This document shows positions 1 through 7,914 of a stretch of DNA of 64,000 nt, piece by piece (positions within the stretch are counted from its first letter, which is position 1; each line of letters starts with the position of its first letter). The notes below the pieces were generated by a model, which ran no database searches, was not told the origin of the DNA, and saw only the letters and a program-made list of their open reading frames with translations. Made by a program: the position numbers and the translations under genes. The stretch lies in contig NZ_CP108006.1 of NCBI RefSeq assembly GCF_036127095.1, positions 5,323,501 through 5,387,500 on the forward strand, in the 5' to 3' direction. Source of the stretch: Streptomyces sp. NBC_00335. Lineage in GTDB: Bacteria > Actinomycetota > Actinomycetes > Streptomycetales > Streptomycetaceae.

Positions 1-1
1 C

Positions 2-298
2 CAGCAGCAGCCCCCTCAGGGTCCGCCGCCGGGCCGCCAGCCGGAGCGCAGGGAGCCCCGCGAGCCGCGCCGCAGTGCGAATCCGGTGAAGATTCCGGGA
101 CTGGGCTGCCTCAAGGGCTGCCTGGTGATGATCCTGGTGCTCTTCGTGGCGGGCTGGCTGGTCTGGGAGTTGACCCCGCTCCAGGAGTGGGTCGGTACCG
201 GCCGCGGCTGGTGGGACCAGGTGTGGACCTGGGGCTCGGACGCCGTGGACTGGGTGAGCACGATCGGCGAGGCCACGGGAGGCGGCACGAGCCGCTGA
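2..298 (+). CDS. C-terminal fragment of a membrane protein, probably a PkaA-like Ser/Thr kinase
   Basis: The frame is open from the left edge to a TGA at 298, so the start lies outside the window. The roughly 98 visible residues begin Pro/Gln/Arg-rich, continue with a hydrophobic segment (LVMILVLFVAGWLVW) able to cross the membrane once, and end in a Trp-rich tail of about 40 residues. A disordered linker plus a single C-terminal helix is the usual end of a transmembrane Hanks-type kinase. The next gene is a complete kinase, and I recall pkaA and pkaB lying side by side before prfB in S. coelicolor. No kinase motif is visible in the fragment, so the name rests on context. Confidence 0.5.
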   Translation, partial: QQQPPQGPPPGRQPERREPREPRRSANPVKIPGLGCLKGCLVMILVLFVAGWLVWELTPLQEWVGTGRGWWDQVWTWGSDAVDWVSTIGEATGGGTSR

Positions 299-469
299 TC
301 CGGCCTTCGAATTGGCCCGAATCAGCTCGCGTAGCGGCGACTTCATGGATTTGTCGACTTCTGGGACGTGATTTCGCCCGCAGAAGTGAAGGTCGCCGCG
401 ATCCGTGGACTACAACCCCCATCCGGCCGCGTAGCTTTGGCACGTACTCCAGCCGCTGAGGGAGCAGTC

Positions 470-1720
470 GTGGCACGGAAGATCGGCAGCCGGTACACCG
501 CGCACCAGATCCTGGGACGCGGCAGCGCGGGCACGGTGTGGCTGGGCGAGGGGCCTGACGGCCCCGTCGCCGTCAAACTGCTGCGCGAGGACCTCGCGTC
601 CGACCAGGAACTCGTCGGACGGTTCGTCCAGGAGCGCAGCGCGCTCCTGGGCCTGGAGCACCCGCACGTCGTCTGCGTCCGCGACCTCGTCGTCGACGGC
701 AACGACCTCGCCCTCGTCATGGACCTCGTTCGCGGTACGGACCTGCGCACGCGCCTCGACCGCGAGCGGCGGCTCGCCCCCGAGGCGGCCGTCGCCATCG
801 TCGCGGACGTCGCCGACGCGCTGGCCGCCGCGCACGCGGCCGGGGTCGTACACCGGGACGTGAAGCCGGAGAACGTCCTGCTCGACATGCAGGGCCCGCT
901 CGGCCCGGGCGGCGCGCATCCGGCGCTGCTCACCGACTTCGGCGTGGCCAAGCTCATCGACTCCCCGCGCCGGTCCACCGGCGGCCGGGCCTCGGCCCCC
1001 ACCACCCGGATCATCGGCACGCCCGACTACCTGGCGCCGGAGATCGTGGAGGGGCTGCCGCCGCGCGCGGCGGTGGACATCTACGCCCTGGCCACCGTGC
1101 TGTACGAACTCCTCGCCGGTTTCACGCCCTTCGGCGGCGGGCATCCCGGGGCGGTGCTGCGGCGCCACGTGACGGAGACCGTCGTCCCGCTGCCCGGCAT
1201 CCCCGACGAGCTGTGGCAGCTGATGGTCCAGTGCCTGGCGAAGGCCCCCGCCTCGCGGCTGCGGGCCTCGGAGCTCTCCCTGCGGCTGCGGGACCTGCTG
1301 CCGCTGCTGGCGGGGATGCCGCCGCTGGACGTGGACGAGCCGGACGAGCCGGAGCAGGCGGAGTTCCCGGAACCGGAGGCCGCCGCCGCCGCGGATCCGG
1401 TGCGGCGGCGGGGTGTGGTGCCGCTGGTCCCCGGCTCCTCCACCGACTCCAACCGGGACACCCACACCTCGATGCGGGTGCCGGGGCCGGACGAGCTGGC
1501 GGGCGGGGCCCTGGGCACCGCCCGGGTCCCGCGTCCCGCCGGGGGGCACCGGCCCGGGTCCGCGCGGCACCGGGCGGAGACCGTCCGCAAGCGGAGGCTC
1601 GCGCTGTCCGCTGCCGCGGTTGCGCTGGCCGCCGCGGTGGGTGTCGGCAGCTGGCTGGCCGTCTCCTCCGACTCGGCGCCGCCCCAGGACAACAAGCAGT
1701 CGGGCTCTACGTCCCCGTAG
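470..1720 (+). CDS. pkaB: Serine/threonine protein kinase (PkaB-like, membrane-anchored)
   Basis: This is a Hanks-type protein kinase that would phosphorylate cytoplasmic targets on Ser/Thr. In order it shows the glycine loop GRGSAGTVW, the ATP lysine in AVKLL, the catalytic loop HRDVKPENVL, the DFGVAK magnesium motif and GTPDYLAPE after the activation loop, all within about 270 residues. An acidic then disordered linker and one C-terminal membrane helix (about residues 378-398) follow, ending in a short Ser-rich tail. I chose the GTG at 470 because GGGAG lies just upstream and the resulting 416 residues match the length I remember for PkaB; the frame stays open to an ATG at 368 but without a ribosome site. 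No PASTA repeats are present. Confidence 0.85.
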   Translation: MARKIGSRYTAHQILGRGSAGTVWLGEGPDGPVAVKLLREDLASDQELVGRFVQERSALLGLEHPHVVCVRDLVVDGNDLALVMDLVRGTDLRTRLDRERRLAPEAAVAIVADVADALAAAHAAGVVHRDVKPENVLLDMQGPLGPGGAHPALLTDFGVAKLIDSPRRSTGGRASAPTTRIIGTPDYLAPEIVEGLPPRAAVDIYALATVLYELLAGFTPFGGGHPGAVLRRHVTETVVPLPGIPDELWQLMVQCLAKAPASRLRASELSLRLRDLLPLLAGMPPLDVDEPDEPEQAEFPEPEAAAAADPVRRRGVVPLVPGSSTDSNRDTHTSMRVPGPDELAGGALGTARVPRPAGGHRPGSARHRAETVRKRRLALSAAAVALAAAVGVGSWLAVSSDSAPPQDNKQSGSTSP

Positions 1721-1764
1721 CCGGGGGCGCGGCTGGGTGGGCCCTGCGGGGCGAAGTCCCCGAC

Positions 1765-1893
1765 CCGCCCTTCCGCCGTTCCCCGGGGCTCCGCCCCGGA
1801 CCCCGCGCCTCGAACGCCGGCGGGGCTGGAATCGCCCTGCGGGCAATCCGGCCCCGACCAGGCTGAATCCAGCCCCTCCGGCGCTTGATGAGC
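1765..1893. repeat. Dispersed G/C-rich palindromic repeat, copy 1
   Basis: This lies between convergent genes (pkaB and the oxygenase). It contains AACGCCGGCGGGGCTGGAAT (from 1813) and, about 35 nt on, the inverted arm ATCCAGCCCCTCCGGCGCTT (from 1867), preceded by a CCGGGGCTCCGCCCCGG block. The same arms recur near 39.76, 52.47 and 63.23 kb. They could form a long hairpin acting as a two-way terminator. Confidence 0.6.
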
Positions 1894-1911
1894 GGCGCCC
1901 CAGAGGTAGGG

Positions 1912-2991
1912 CTACGCCTCCGTCAGTTCCGGGTGCCAGCGCCGCGCCACCGCCGGGTGGGCGCGGACCCAGCCCTTCAGTTCGTTGCGGCCGTACTCCG
2001 CGTGCAGCGGGTTCGACGCGTCGTGCGCTATCCCCGGCGCCGCGTCCAGGTAGTCGCCCGGGACCGTCTCGATGACGGCGTCCAGGCGCGGGTTGTAGAA
2101 GAACGGCACCGAGAACCGCTCCACCGCCCCCGCCGGGCTCACCACGCGGTGGTCCGTCGCCGTCAGGTACCCCTCCGTCGCGATCTCCAGCAGCTCGCCC
2201 AGGTTGACCACGAAGGCCCCCGGCAGCGGGGGGACGTCCAGGAAGGCCCCGTCCCGGACCACCTGGAGCCCGCCCACCGAGTCCTGGAGGAGCAGGGTGA
2301 GGAAGCCGTAGTCCTTGTGGGCCCCGACCCCCTGGTCGGTGCCCGTCGGCGCGGATCCCGGGTAGCGGATCAGCTTCGTGTGCAGGTGGGGCCGGTCCGC
2401 GAAGGCCGCGTCGAAGAAGTCCGCCGGGGCGCCGATCGAGGCGAGCAGCTCCTGGAGCAGGCGGTGGGCCACCGCCGCCAGCCGGGACTGCCACGCCAGC
2501 ACCGCGTCCCGCAGTTCCGGCAGCGCCGCGGGCCACTGGTTCGGGCCCTCCAGCCACAGGTACGCCGGGTCGTCCGGTCCGACCTCCCGCGCCTCCCGCT
2601 CCGCGCCCACGTCGAGCTGGTCGCGCCAGTCGGAGGCGCCGCCGGTCAGCTCGTGCCCGATGCGGGTGTAGCCGCGGAAGTGCGGGGAGTTGAGATTGCT
2701 CACCGCCAGCCGGTCAGCTTCCGGGAGGGCGAAGAACGCCCTGGTCAGGTCCAGGATCCGAGTGGTCTCGGCGGCGGTGACCCCGTGCCCGGTGAGGTGC
2801 AGGAAGCCGCTGTCCCGGGCGGCCGCGTGCAGTTCCTTGCGGAAGGAATCGCGCAGCGCCGGATCGTCCGCCTGGGACAGGTCCAGGACCGGAAGGGAGG
2901 TGGCCGCGGAGGAAGGAGAGACAGAGGAAGGCGAAGGAGAAGAAGCAGGAGAAGAAGCAGGAGAAGCAGGAGAAGGGTGCGCGGACGGCAT
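1912..2991 (-). CDS. Isopenicillin N synthase-family 2-oxoglutarate/Fe(II)-type oxygenase
   Basis: This is a cytoplasmic non-heme iron oxygenase of the IPNS/flavonol-synthase type; the substrate cannot be told from sequence. The N-terminal DIOX_N region contains SGFLHLTGHGV. The iron ligands are visible in the C-terminal jelly roll as HKDYGF (His and Asp) and TDHRVV (distal His), followed by RFSVPFF, the RxS site that binds the cosubstrate carboxylate. The ATG at 2991 has AACGGAG six bases upstream and is preferred to an in-frame GTG at 3015. The first 30 residues are a Ser/Pro/Ala repeat encoded by a purine-rich GGAGAAGAAGC-type repeat, unusual for this family. A leader-peptide ORF lies 132 nt upstream on the same strand. 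Confidence 0.85.
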   Translation of the reverse strand: MPSAHPSPASPASSPASSPSPSSVSPSSAATSLPVLDLSQADDPALRDSFRKELHAAARDSGFLHLTGHGVTAAETTRILDLTRAFFALPEADRLAVSNLNSPHFRGYTRIGHELTGGASDWRDQLDVGAEREAREVGPDDPAYLWLEGPNQWPAALPELRDAVLAWQSRLAAVAHRLLQELLASIGAPADFFDAAFADRPHLHTKLIRYPGSAPTGTDQGVGAHKDYGFLTLLLQDSVGGLQVVRDGAFLDVPPLPGAFVVNLGELLEIATEGYLTATDHRVVSPAGAVERFSVPFFYNPRLDAVIETVPGDYLDAAPGIAHDASNPLHAEYGRNELKGWVRAHPAVARRWHPELTEA

Positions 2992-3123
2992 GACGGCTCC
3001 GTTTCGGGATGTCACGGGGTCCTGTCCCCAGGGGTGGCGGGGGCCGCGGCTGGGGAGGGCCGCCGGCAGGGTTGGCGCCGGGACCGCGAGGCCGCGTACA
3101 GGACCAAGTCGGATCGGGGTGGA

Positions 3124-3213
3124 TCAGGCTTGGGGCAGGTCCGGCGGCAGACAGCTCGTCGTCGTGACACGCATGTGGTCCACATGGCGGCGCTTGACGA
3201 GGAAGACGGTCAT
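3124..3213 (-). CDS. Short Cys-containing leader peptide (29 aa)
   Basis: A 29-codon ORF runs ATG at 3213 to TGA ending at 3124 on the minus strand, upstream of the oxygenase gene. Its core reads KRRHVDHMRVTTTSC, with a Pro-rich end (LPPDLPQA). Streptomycetes have a recurrent family of very short leader peptides of the form RRHVDL-x-R...C, often placed before sulfur- or cysteine-related genes; this matches that form from memory. The DNA for the HVDHM segment is a near-perfect palindrome (CATGTGG-T-CCACATG, 3172-3186). An alternative internal start would give a 16-residue peptide. It may tune the downstream oxygenase by ribosome stalling; that is inference. Confidence 0.6.
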   Translation of the reverse strand: MTVFLVKRRHVDHMRVTTTSCLPPDLPQA

Positions 3214-3292
3214 ATCGTGAGCGTACGCCCGTGCGACCCTCCATTAGTACGGGGGATTCGGCCTGGCCGGAGAGCGTCCCCCGGGGACCGGC

Positions 3293-3298
3293 TACGCT
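3293..3298 (+). promoter_or_regulatory. -10 hexamer TACGCT, predicted leaderless start of prfB
   Basis: TACGCT fits the streptomycete TAnnnT -10 consensus and ends 6 nt before the GTG at 3305. No Shine-Dalgarno sequence is present, so the transcript probably begins at or next to the start codon. Confidence 0.5.
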
Positions 3299-3304
3299 GG
3301 ACCC

Positions 3305-4414
3305 GTGGCAGTCGTCGATGTTTCCGAAGAGCTGAAGTCCCTCTCCTCGACCATGGGGTCGATCGAGGCCGTCCTGGACCTCGACAAGCTGAGGGCAGAT
3401 ATCGCCGTGCTCGAGGAGCAGGCCGCCGCGCCGTCCCTGTGGGACGACCCGGAGGCCGCCCAGAAGATCACGAGCAAGCTTTCGCACCTCCAGGCGGAGG
3501 TCCGTAAGACCGAGAGCCTGCGCGGGCGCATCGACGACCTGGCGGTGCTGTTCGACCTCGCCCAGGAGATGGACGACGCGGACACCCTCGCCGAGGCGGA
3601 GACCGAGCTGGTCTCCGTGCGCAAGGCGCTGGACGAGATGGAGGTCCGCACCCTGCTCTCCGGCGAGTACGCCGAGCGCGAGGCGCTGGTCAACATCCGG
3701 GCCGAGGCCGGCGGCGTGGACGCCTCCGACTTCGCCGAGCGCCTCCAGCGCATGTACCTGCGCTGGGCCGAGCGCCACGGCTACCCGACCGAGATCTACG
3801 AGACCTCGTACGCGGAAGAGGCCGGCATCAAGTCGACCACCTTCGTGGTCAAGGCCCCGTACGCCTACGGCACCCTTTCGGTCGAGCAGGGCACGCACCG
3901 CCTCGTCCGGATCTCGCCCTTCGACAACCAGGGCCGCCGCCAGACCTCCTTCGCGGGTGTCGAGGTGCTGCCGGTCGTCGAGTCCAGCGACCACGTCGAG
4001 ATCGACGAGGGCGAGCTGCGCGTGGACGTGTACCGCGCCTCGGGCCCCGGCGGCCAGGGCGTCAACACGACCGACTCCGCGGTGCGCATCACGCACCTGC
4101 CGACCGGCATCGTGGTGTCCTGCCAGAACGAGCGCTCGCAGATCCAGAACAAGGCCAGCGCGATGAACGTCCTCCAGGCCAAGCTGCTCGAGCGGCGCCG
4201 CCAGGAGGAGAAGGACAGGATGGACGCCCTCAAGGACGGCGGAAGCTCCTGGGGCAACCAGATGCGCTCCTACGTCCTGCACCCGTACCAGATGGTCAAG
4301 GACCTCCGGACGGAGTTCGAGGTCGGCAACCCGCAGGCGGTGCTCGACGGCGAGATCGACGGCTTCCTGGAGGCCGGGATCCGCTGGCGCAAGCAGCAGG
4401 AGCAGACCGCGTAG
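3305..4414 (+). CDS. prfB: Peptide chain release factor 2
   Basis: RF2 releases finished proteins at UGA and UAA codons on the ribosome. The 369-residue product has the GGQ peptidyl-hydrolysis motif in [16 protein letters not shown] and the RF2-specific SPF codon-recognition tripeptide in [11 protein letters not shown]1 would have a PxT motif. The acidic N-terminal helical domain is complete. The frame is continuous from the GTG at 3305, so the programmed +1 frameshift at an early UGA that controls prfB in many other bacteria is absent here, as expected for actinobacteria. A strong hairpin terminator follows the gene. Confidence 0.97.
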   Translation: MAVVDVSEELKSLSSTMGSIEAVLDLDKLRADIAVLEEQAAAPSLWDDPEAAQKITSKLSHLQAEVRKTESLRGRIDDLAVLFDLAQEMDDADTLAEAETELVSVRKALDEMEVRTLLSGEYAEREALVNIRAEAGGVDASDFAERLQRMYLRWAERHGYPTEIYETSYAEEAGIKSTTFVVKAPYAYGTLSVEQGTHRLVRISPFDNQGRRQTSFAGVEVLPVVESSDHVEIDEGELRVDVYRASGPGGQGVNTTDSAVRITHLPTGIVVSCQNERSQIQNKASAMNVLQAKLLERRRQEEKDRMDALKDGGSSWGNQMRSYVLHPYQMVKDLRTEFEVGNPQAVLDGEIDGFLEAGIRWRKQQEQTA

Positions 4415-4462
4415 GTTCGCGGATACGCAGGGAAAACGCTGGTCAGAGCAGTCAGAGCAGCA

Positions 4463-4501
4463 GGAAGGGCCCGGACGCCGTCAAGGTGTCCGGGCCCTTC
4501 C
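4463..4501. terminator. Intrinsic terminator between prfB and the zinc-ribbon gene
   Basis: A perfect 14-bp stem (GGAAGGGCCCGGAC at 4463-4476 with GTCCGGGCCCTTCC at 4488-4501) encloses an 11-nt loop. It sits between convergent genes and can serve both strands. Confidence 0.8.
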
Positions 4502-4547
4502 GTGTATGTGCTTCCGTACGTCTGATCGGGACGTGGCGGCTGAGGAA

Positions 4548-4742
4548 CTACGCCGTCTGCTGAGCCACCAGTGCCAGCGCGGCCACCAGGATCACCAGCA
4601 GCGCGATGAGCGCCACCGGGTTGAGACCGCCGGAGAAGGGGTCCTCCTGCTGGAGGCGCCCCCGGTTCGCCCGGCACACCGGGCAGCGGCCCTGGCTGAC
4701 GGGTGCGGCGCAGTTCGCGCACACGAGCCGGTCATATGTCAT
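4548..4742 (-). CDS. Small zinc-ribbon membrane protein (64 aa)
   Basis: The product begins with a four-cysteine ribbon, CANC at about residues 8-11 and CPVC at about 20-23, likely holding zinc. After a short polar spacer comes one C-terminal hydrophobic helix ([16 protein letters not shown]), so it is probably a tail-anchored inner-membrane protein. An almost ideal ribosome site (AAAGGAGG) precedes the ATG at 4742, which supports a real gene despite its size. It is convergent with prfB and divergent from ftsE. I know no function for it; similar small zinc-ribbon proteins are common hypothetical proteins in Streptomyces. Confidence 0.75.
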   Translation of the reverse strand: MTYDRLVCANCAAPVSQGRCPVCRANRGRLQQEDPFSGGLNPVALIALLVILVAALALVAQQTA

Positions 4743-4903
4743 GCGCTCCTCCTTTCGTCCCCTCGGTTACAACGGTCGCGGGAAACGGTCCGTTCCCCCT
4801 CCCACTGTGCCAGCTTCGATGACATTCGGCGCGGCCCCTCCGTGCAATCGCGGTCGGGCACCTCTCGGACCAGGGGATATATCGGGCAACTCCGGACGCC
4901 GGG

Positions 4904-4932
4904 TCCACACCTCGCGCCTGTTCGCGTATGGT
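4904..4932 (+). promoter_or_regulatory. Candidate ftsEX promoter
   Basis: TCCACA (4904-4909) and TATGGT (4927-4932) are separated by 17 nt, with the ftsE GTG 35 nt downstream. The -35 match is weak; the same TCCACA-like/TATGGT pair recurs before the malic enzyme gene. Confidence 0.35.
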
Positions 4933-4967
4933 CACGCACACCTACTCCCGGCGACCGTGGTGCACCC

Positions 4968-5657
4968 GTGATCCGATTCGACAACGTCTCCAAGTCCTAC
5001 CCGAAGCAGAGCCGCCCCGCACTCAGAGATGTTTCTCTGGACATCGCGAAGGGCGAGTTCGTCTTCCTGGTCGGCTCCTCCGGCTCCGGCAAGTCCACCT
5101 TCATGCGGCTCATCCTGCGCGAGGAGCGGGCGAGCCACGGCCAGGTGCACGTCCTGGGCAAGGACCTCGCCAAGCTCTCCAACTGGAAGGTTCCGCAGAT
5201 GCGGCGCCAGCTGGGGACCGTCTTCCAGGACTTCCGCCTGCTGCCCAACAAGTCGGTGGCCGACAACGTGGCCTTCGCCCAGGAGGTCATCGGCAGACCT
5301 CGCGGCGAGATCAGGAAGGCCGTTCCCCAGGTACTGGAACTCGTCGGCCTCGGCGGCAAAGAGGACCGGATGCCCGGCGAGCTCTCGGGCGGTGAGCAGC
5401 AGCGCGTGGCCATCGCCCGTGCCTTCGTCAACCGGCCGGCGCTGCTGATCGCGGACGAGCCCACCGGCAACCTGGACCCCCAGACCTCCGTCGGCATCAT
5501 GAAGCTGCTGGACCGGATCAACCGGACCGGCACCACCGTGATCATGGCGACCCATGACCAGCAGATCGTCGACCAGATGCGCAAGCGCGTCATCGAACTC
5601 GAGCAGGGCCGTCTCGTCCGCGACCAGTCGCGCGGCGTCTACGGCTACCAGCACTGA
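4968..5657 (+). CDS. ftsE: Cell division ATP-binding protein FtsE
   Basis: FtsE is the cytoplasmic ABC ATPase of the FtsEX complex, which transmits ATP-driven changes through FtsX to peptidoglycan hydrolases at division or sporulation septa. The 229 residues, the family's usual size, contain Walker A (GSSGSGKS), the ABC signature (LSGGEQQR), Walker B (LLIADEPT) and the H-loop (MATHD). The GTG at 4968 gives the standard N-terminus [12 protein letters not shown]; the frame is open further upstream but that region shows no conserved sequence. ftsX begins 17 nt after the stop, in the same operon. Confidence 0.95.
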   Translation: MIRFDNVSKSYPKQSRPALRDVSLDIAKGEFVFLVGSSGSGKSTFMRLILREERASHGQVHVLGKDLAKLSNWKVPQMRRQLGTVFQDFRLLPNKSVADNVAFAQEVIGRPRGEIRKAVPQVLELVGLGGKEDRMPGELSGGEQQRVAIARAFVNRPALLIADEPTGNLDPQTSVGIMKLLDRINRTGTTVIMATHDQQIVDQMRKRVIELEQGRLVRDQSRGVYGYQH

Positions 5658-5674
5658 AAGGCTCCTGAGACGCG

Positions 5675-6598
5675 ATGCGCGCCCAGTTCGTCATGTCGGA
5701 GATCGGGGTCGGTCTCCGCCGCAATCTGACCATGACCTTCGCGGTCATCATTTCCGTGTCCCTGTCGCTGGCCCTGTTCGGCGGTTCCCTGCTCATGCGC
5801 GACCAGGTGAGCAAGATGAAGGGGTACTGGTACGACAAGGCCAACGTTTCCATCTACCTCTGCAACAAGAACGACGCGGAGACCGTGGGTGGCTCCGCCT
5901 GCTCCAAGGGAGCGGTGACCCCGGAGCAGAAGCAGGCCCTGGAAGCCGAACTCAAGGGCATGGACCTCGTCAAGGGCGTCACCTACGAATCCGCCGACGA
6001 GGCCTTCAAGCACTACCAGGAGCAGTTCGGCAAGACCCCCCTGGCGGCCTCCATCACCCCGGACCAGATGCAGGAATCCTTCCGGGTGAAGCTGAAGCAG
6101 CCCGAGAAGTACAAGGTCATCACGACCTCCTTCTCCGGCCGTGACGGCGTCCAGGCCGTCGAGGACCAGCGCAGTGTGACGGACAACCTCTTCAAGCTCC
6201 TCGGCTACCTCAACCTGGCCGCCCTCGGCATCATGCTGATCATGCTGATCGTGGCCCTGCTGCTGATCGTCAACACGGTGCGCGTCTCGGCCTTCAGCCG
6301 TCGGCGCGAAACCGGGATCATGCGCCTGGTGGGCGCCTCCAGCTTCTACATCCAGGTGCCGTTCATCATGGAGGCGGCCTTCGCCGGCCTGATCGGCGCG
6401 CTGCTCGCCTGCGGGATGCTCGGCGCCGGCCAGTACTTCGTGATCGACCACGGCGCCGCACTGCGCGAGAAGATGGAGCTCATCAACTTCATCGGCTGGG
6501 ACTCGGTCCTGACCAAGCTGCCGCTGGTGCTCGTGATCGGCGTGCTGATGCCCTCGCTGGCCGCCTTCATCGCGTTGCGCAAGTACCTGAAGGTGTGA
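5675..6598 (+). CDS. ftsX: Cell division protein FtsX
   Basis: FtsX is the membrane partner of FtsE. The 307 residues follow the family plan: a short cytoplasmic N-terminus, one membrane helix (about residues 20-42), an extracellular domain of roughly 130 residues, then three helices (LNLAALGIMLIMLIVALLLI; a second near FIMEAAFAGLIGALLACG; a third near VLVIGVLMPSLAAFIAL). The extracellular domain begins with two cysteines 11-12 residues apart (IYLCN...SACSKG), a possible disulfide outside the cell. In the family this domain recruits NlpC/P60-type hydrolases. The next gene downstream encodes a secreted or anchored protease. Confidence 0.95.
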   Translation: MRAQFVMSEIGVGLRRNLTMTFAVIISVSLSLALFGGSLLMRDQVSKMKGYWYDKANVSIYLCNKNDAETVGGSACSKGAVTPEQKQALEAELKGMDLVKGVTYESADEAFKHYQEQFGKTPLAASITPDQMQESFRVKLKQPEKYKVITTSFSGRDGVQAVEDQRSVTDNLFKLLGYLNLAALGIMLIMLIVALLLIVNTVRVSAFSRRRETGIMRLVGASSFYIQVPFIMEAAFAGLIGALLACGMLGAGQYFVIDHGAALREKMELINFIGWDSVLTKLPLVLVIGVLMPSLAAFIALRKYLKV

Positions 6599-6652
6599 CG
6601 AGCGCCCCGCGAGCGGTACGGCCAACCACCCGTACCGCCGCGGGCCTTGTCC

Positions 6653-6658
6653 TAGACT
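6653..6658 (+). promoter_or_regulatory. -10 hexamer TAGACT before the S41 protease gene
   Basis: TAGACT ends 7 nt before the ATG at 6666. If used, it would make a leaderless transcript independent of ftsEX read-through. Confidence 0.45.
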
Positions 6659-6665
6659 CGGCGCC

Positions 6666-7892
6666 ATGCCGGGACTGCCCGCCCTCTGTCTCCGGCCCCG
6701 CGACGTGCGTCGCGGGGCCGTTTTGACGTTGTTCTTCCTCGCCGCCGTGGGGGCCGGTGCCTGCACCGGGAGCTGGGAGTACCCCGGCGCCGGGCGGGCC
6801 GCGCGTCCCGCCGCGCTGGTGGCGGGTACGGAGCCCTCCGCGGCCGGGGCCCTGCCCGGGACGCGGGCACCGGCGCAGGCGCACCGCGAGACGGGCACCG
6901 CCGACCGGGACGCGGTGGCCCGCGCGGCCGCCGAGGCCGTCGCCGAGGGCAAGTCCGCGAAGTCGGCGGCCCAGGAGGTGGTCAGCCGCAGCGGGGACCG
7001 CTGGGCCGCGGTGTACGACCAGGGCGAGTACGAGGCCTTCGCCGACGACCTGGACGGCCACTGGACGGGCGTCGGCCTGTGGGCCGGGCGGCTGCGCGAC
7101 GGCCGCATCGAGATCGACCGGGTGCAGCCCGGCAGCCCCGCGGCGCGGGCCGGGATGCGCGCCGGGGACCGGCTGCTCAGCATCGACGGGCAGAGCGTGA
7201 CCGGGCTCAAGGTGGCCGAGGTGGTGGCCCTGCTGCGCGGCGAGGCCGGCACCCCCGTGGTCCTGAAGCTGACCCGTGGCGGGGCCGACCTCACGCAGAC
7301 CGTGCGGCGCGAGCGGCTGCGCAGCGAGCCGGTGACGGTGCGCGAACTGCCCGGCGGGATCACGGTCATCAAGGTCGCCTCCTTCACCCGGGGTTCCGGC
7401 GACCGGGTCCGCTCCGCGGTGCGCGCCGCGCCGCCCGGCGGCGGGGTCATGCTCGACCTGCGCGGCAACACCGGCGGCCTGGTCACCGAGGCCGTGACGG
7501 CCGCCTCCGCCTTCCTGGACGGCGGGCTGGTGGCCACGTACGACGTGCGCGGCGCCCAGCGCGCCCTCTACGCGACCCCGGGCGGCGATACGGCCCGGCC
7601 CCTGGTGGCGTTGATCGACGGCGGCACGATGAGCGCGGCCGAACTGGTCACCGGGGCCCTGCAGGACCGGGGCCGTGCGGTGGCGGTCGGTACCCGCACC
7701 TTCGGCAAGGGCTCGGTGCAGATGCCGACGGAGCTGCCGGACGGTTCGGTGGCGGAGCTGACGGTGGGTACGTACCGCACTCCGGCGGGCCGCAGCCTGG
7801 ACGGTGCGGGCATCACCCCGGACCTGGCGGCGGCGGACCGGGTCGAGGAACGGGCCCGCACGGTATTGGGTGGCATCGGGGTGGGTCCATAG
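6666..7892 (+). CDS. S41-family C-terminal processing protease with PDZ domain
   Basis: This is an envelope serine protease of the CtpA/tail-specific group. A basic N-terminus (RPRDVRRGAV) precedes a hydrophobic segment (LTLFFLAAVGAGAC) that could be a signal peptide or anchor; the Cys is not in an ideal lipobox. A PDZ domain spans about residues 135-215 (VQPGSPAARAGMRAGDRLL), and the S41 core carries the catalytic serine in GGTMSAAELV and the general-base lysine in FGKGSVQM. It follows ftsX by 67 nt, and I recall the same order in S. coelicolor. A terminator-like hairpin lies inside the first 20 codons, so a later start is possible, although the basic residues before the hydrophobic segment argue for the ATG at 6666. 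Confidence 0.88.
   Translation: MPGLPALCLRPRDVRRGAVLTLFFLAAVGAGACTGSWEYPGAGRAARPAALVAGTEPSAAGALPGTRAPAQAHRETGTADRDAVARAAAEAVAEGKSAKSAAQEVVSRSGDRWAAVYDQGEYEAFADDLDGHWTGVGLWAGRLRDGRIEIDRVQPGSPAARAGMRAGDRLLSIDGQSVTGLKVAEVVALLRGEAGTPVVLKLTRGGADLTQTVRRERLRSEPVTVRELPGGITVIKVASFTRGSGDRVRSAVRAAPPGGGVMLDLRGNTGGLVTEAVTAASAFLDGGLVATYDVRGAQRALYATPGGDTARPLVALIDGGTMSAAELVTGALQDRGRAVAVGTRTFGKGSVQMPTELPDGSVAELTVGTYRTPAGRSLDGAGITPDLAAADRVEERARTVLGGIGVGP
6693..6724 (+). promoter_or_regulatory. Terminator-like hairpin inside the 5' end of the S41 protease gene
   Basis: A perfect 12-bp stem (CGGCCCCGCGAC, loop GTGC, GTCGCGGGGCCG) is followed at once by TTTT. It lies 27-58 nt after the proposed ATG. It looks like an intrinsic terminator or attenuator for transcripts coming from ftsEX. 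Confidence 0.5.
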
Positions 7893-7914
7893 TGCGAAAA
7901 TGACCGCACTATGG
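7887..7914 (+). promoter_or_regulatory. Perfect inverted repeat across the protease stop and smpB start
   Basis: CCATAGTGCG (7887-7896) and CGCACTATGG (7905-7914) are perfect inverted repeats with an 8-nt spacer. The left arm contains the protease TAG stop and the right arm contains the smpB ATG. No Shine-Dalgarno sequence is visible before smpB. It could be an operator or an RNA hairpin hiding the smpB start codon. Confidence 0.55.

Noticed and set aside
3305..3400. Programmed frameshift in prfB
   Set aside because: The frame is continuous from the GTG with no early in-frame UGA, as usual in actinobacteria.
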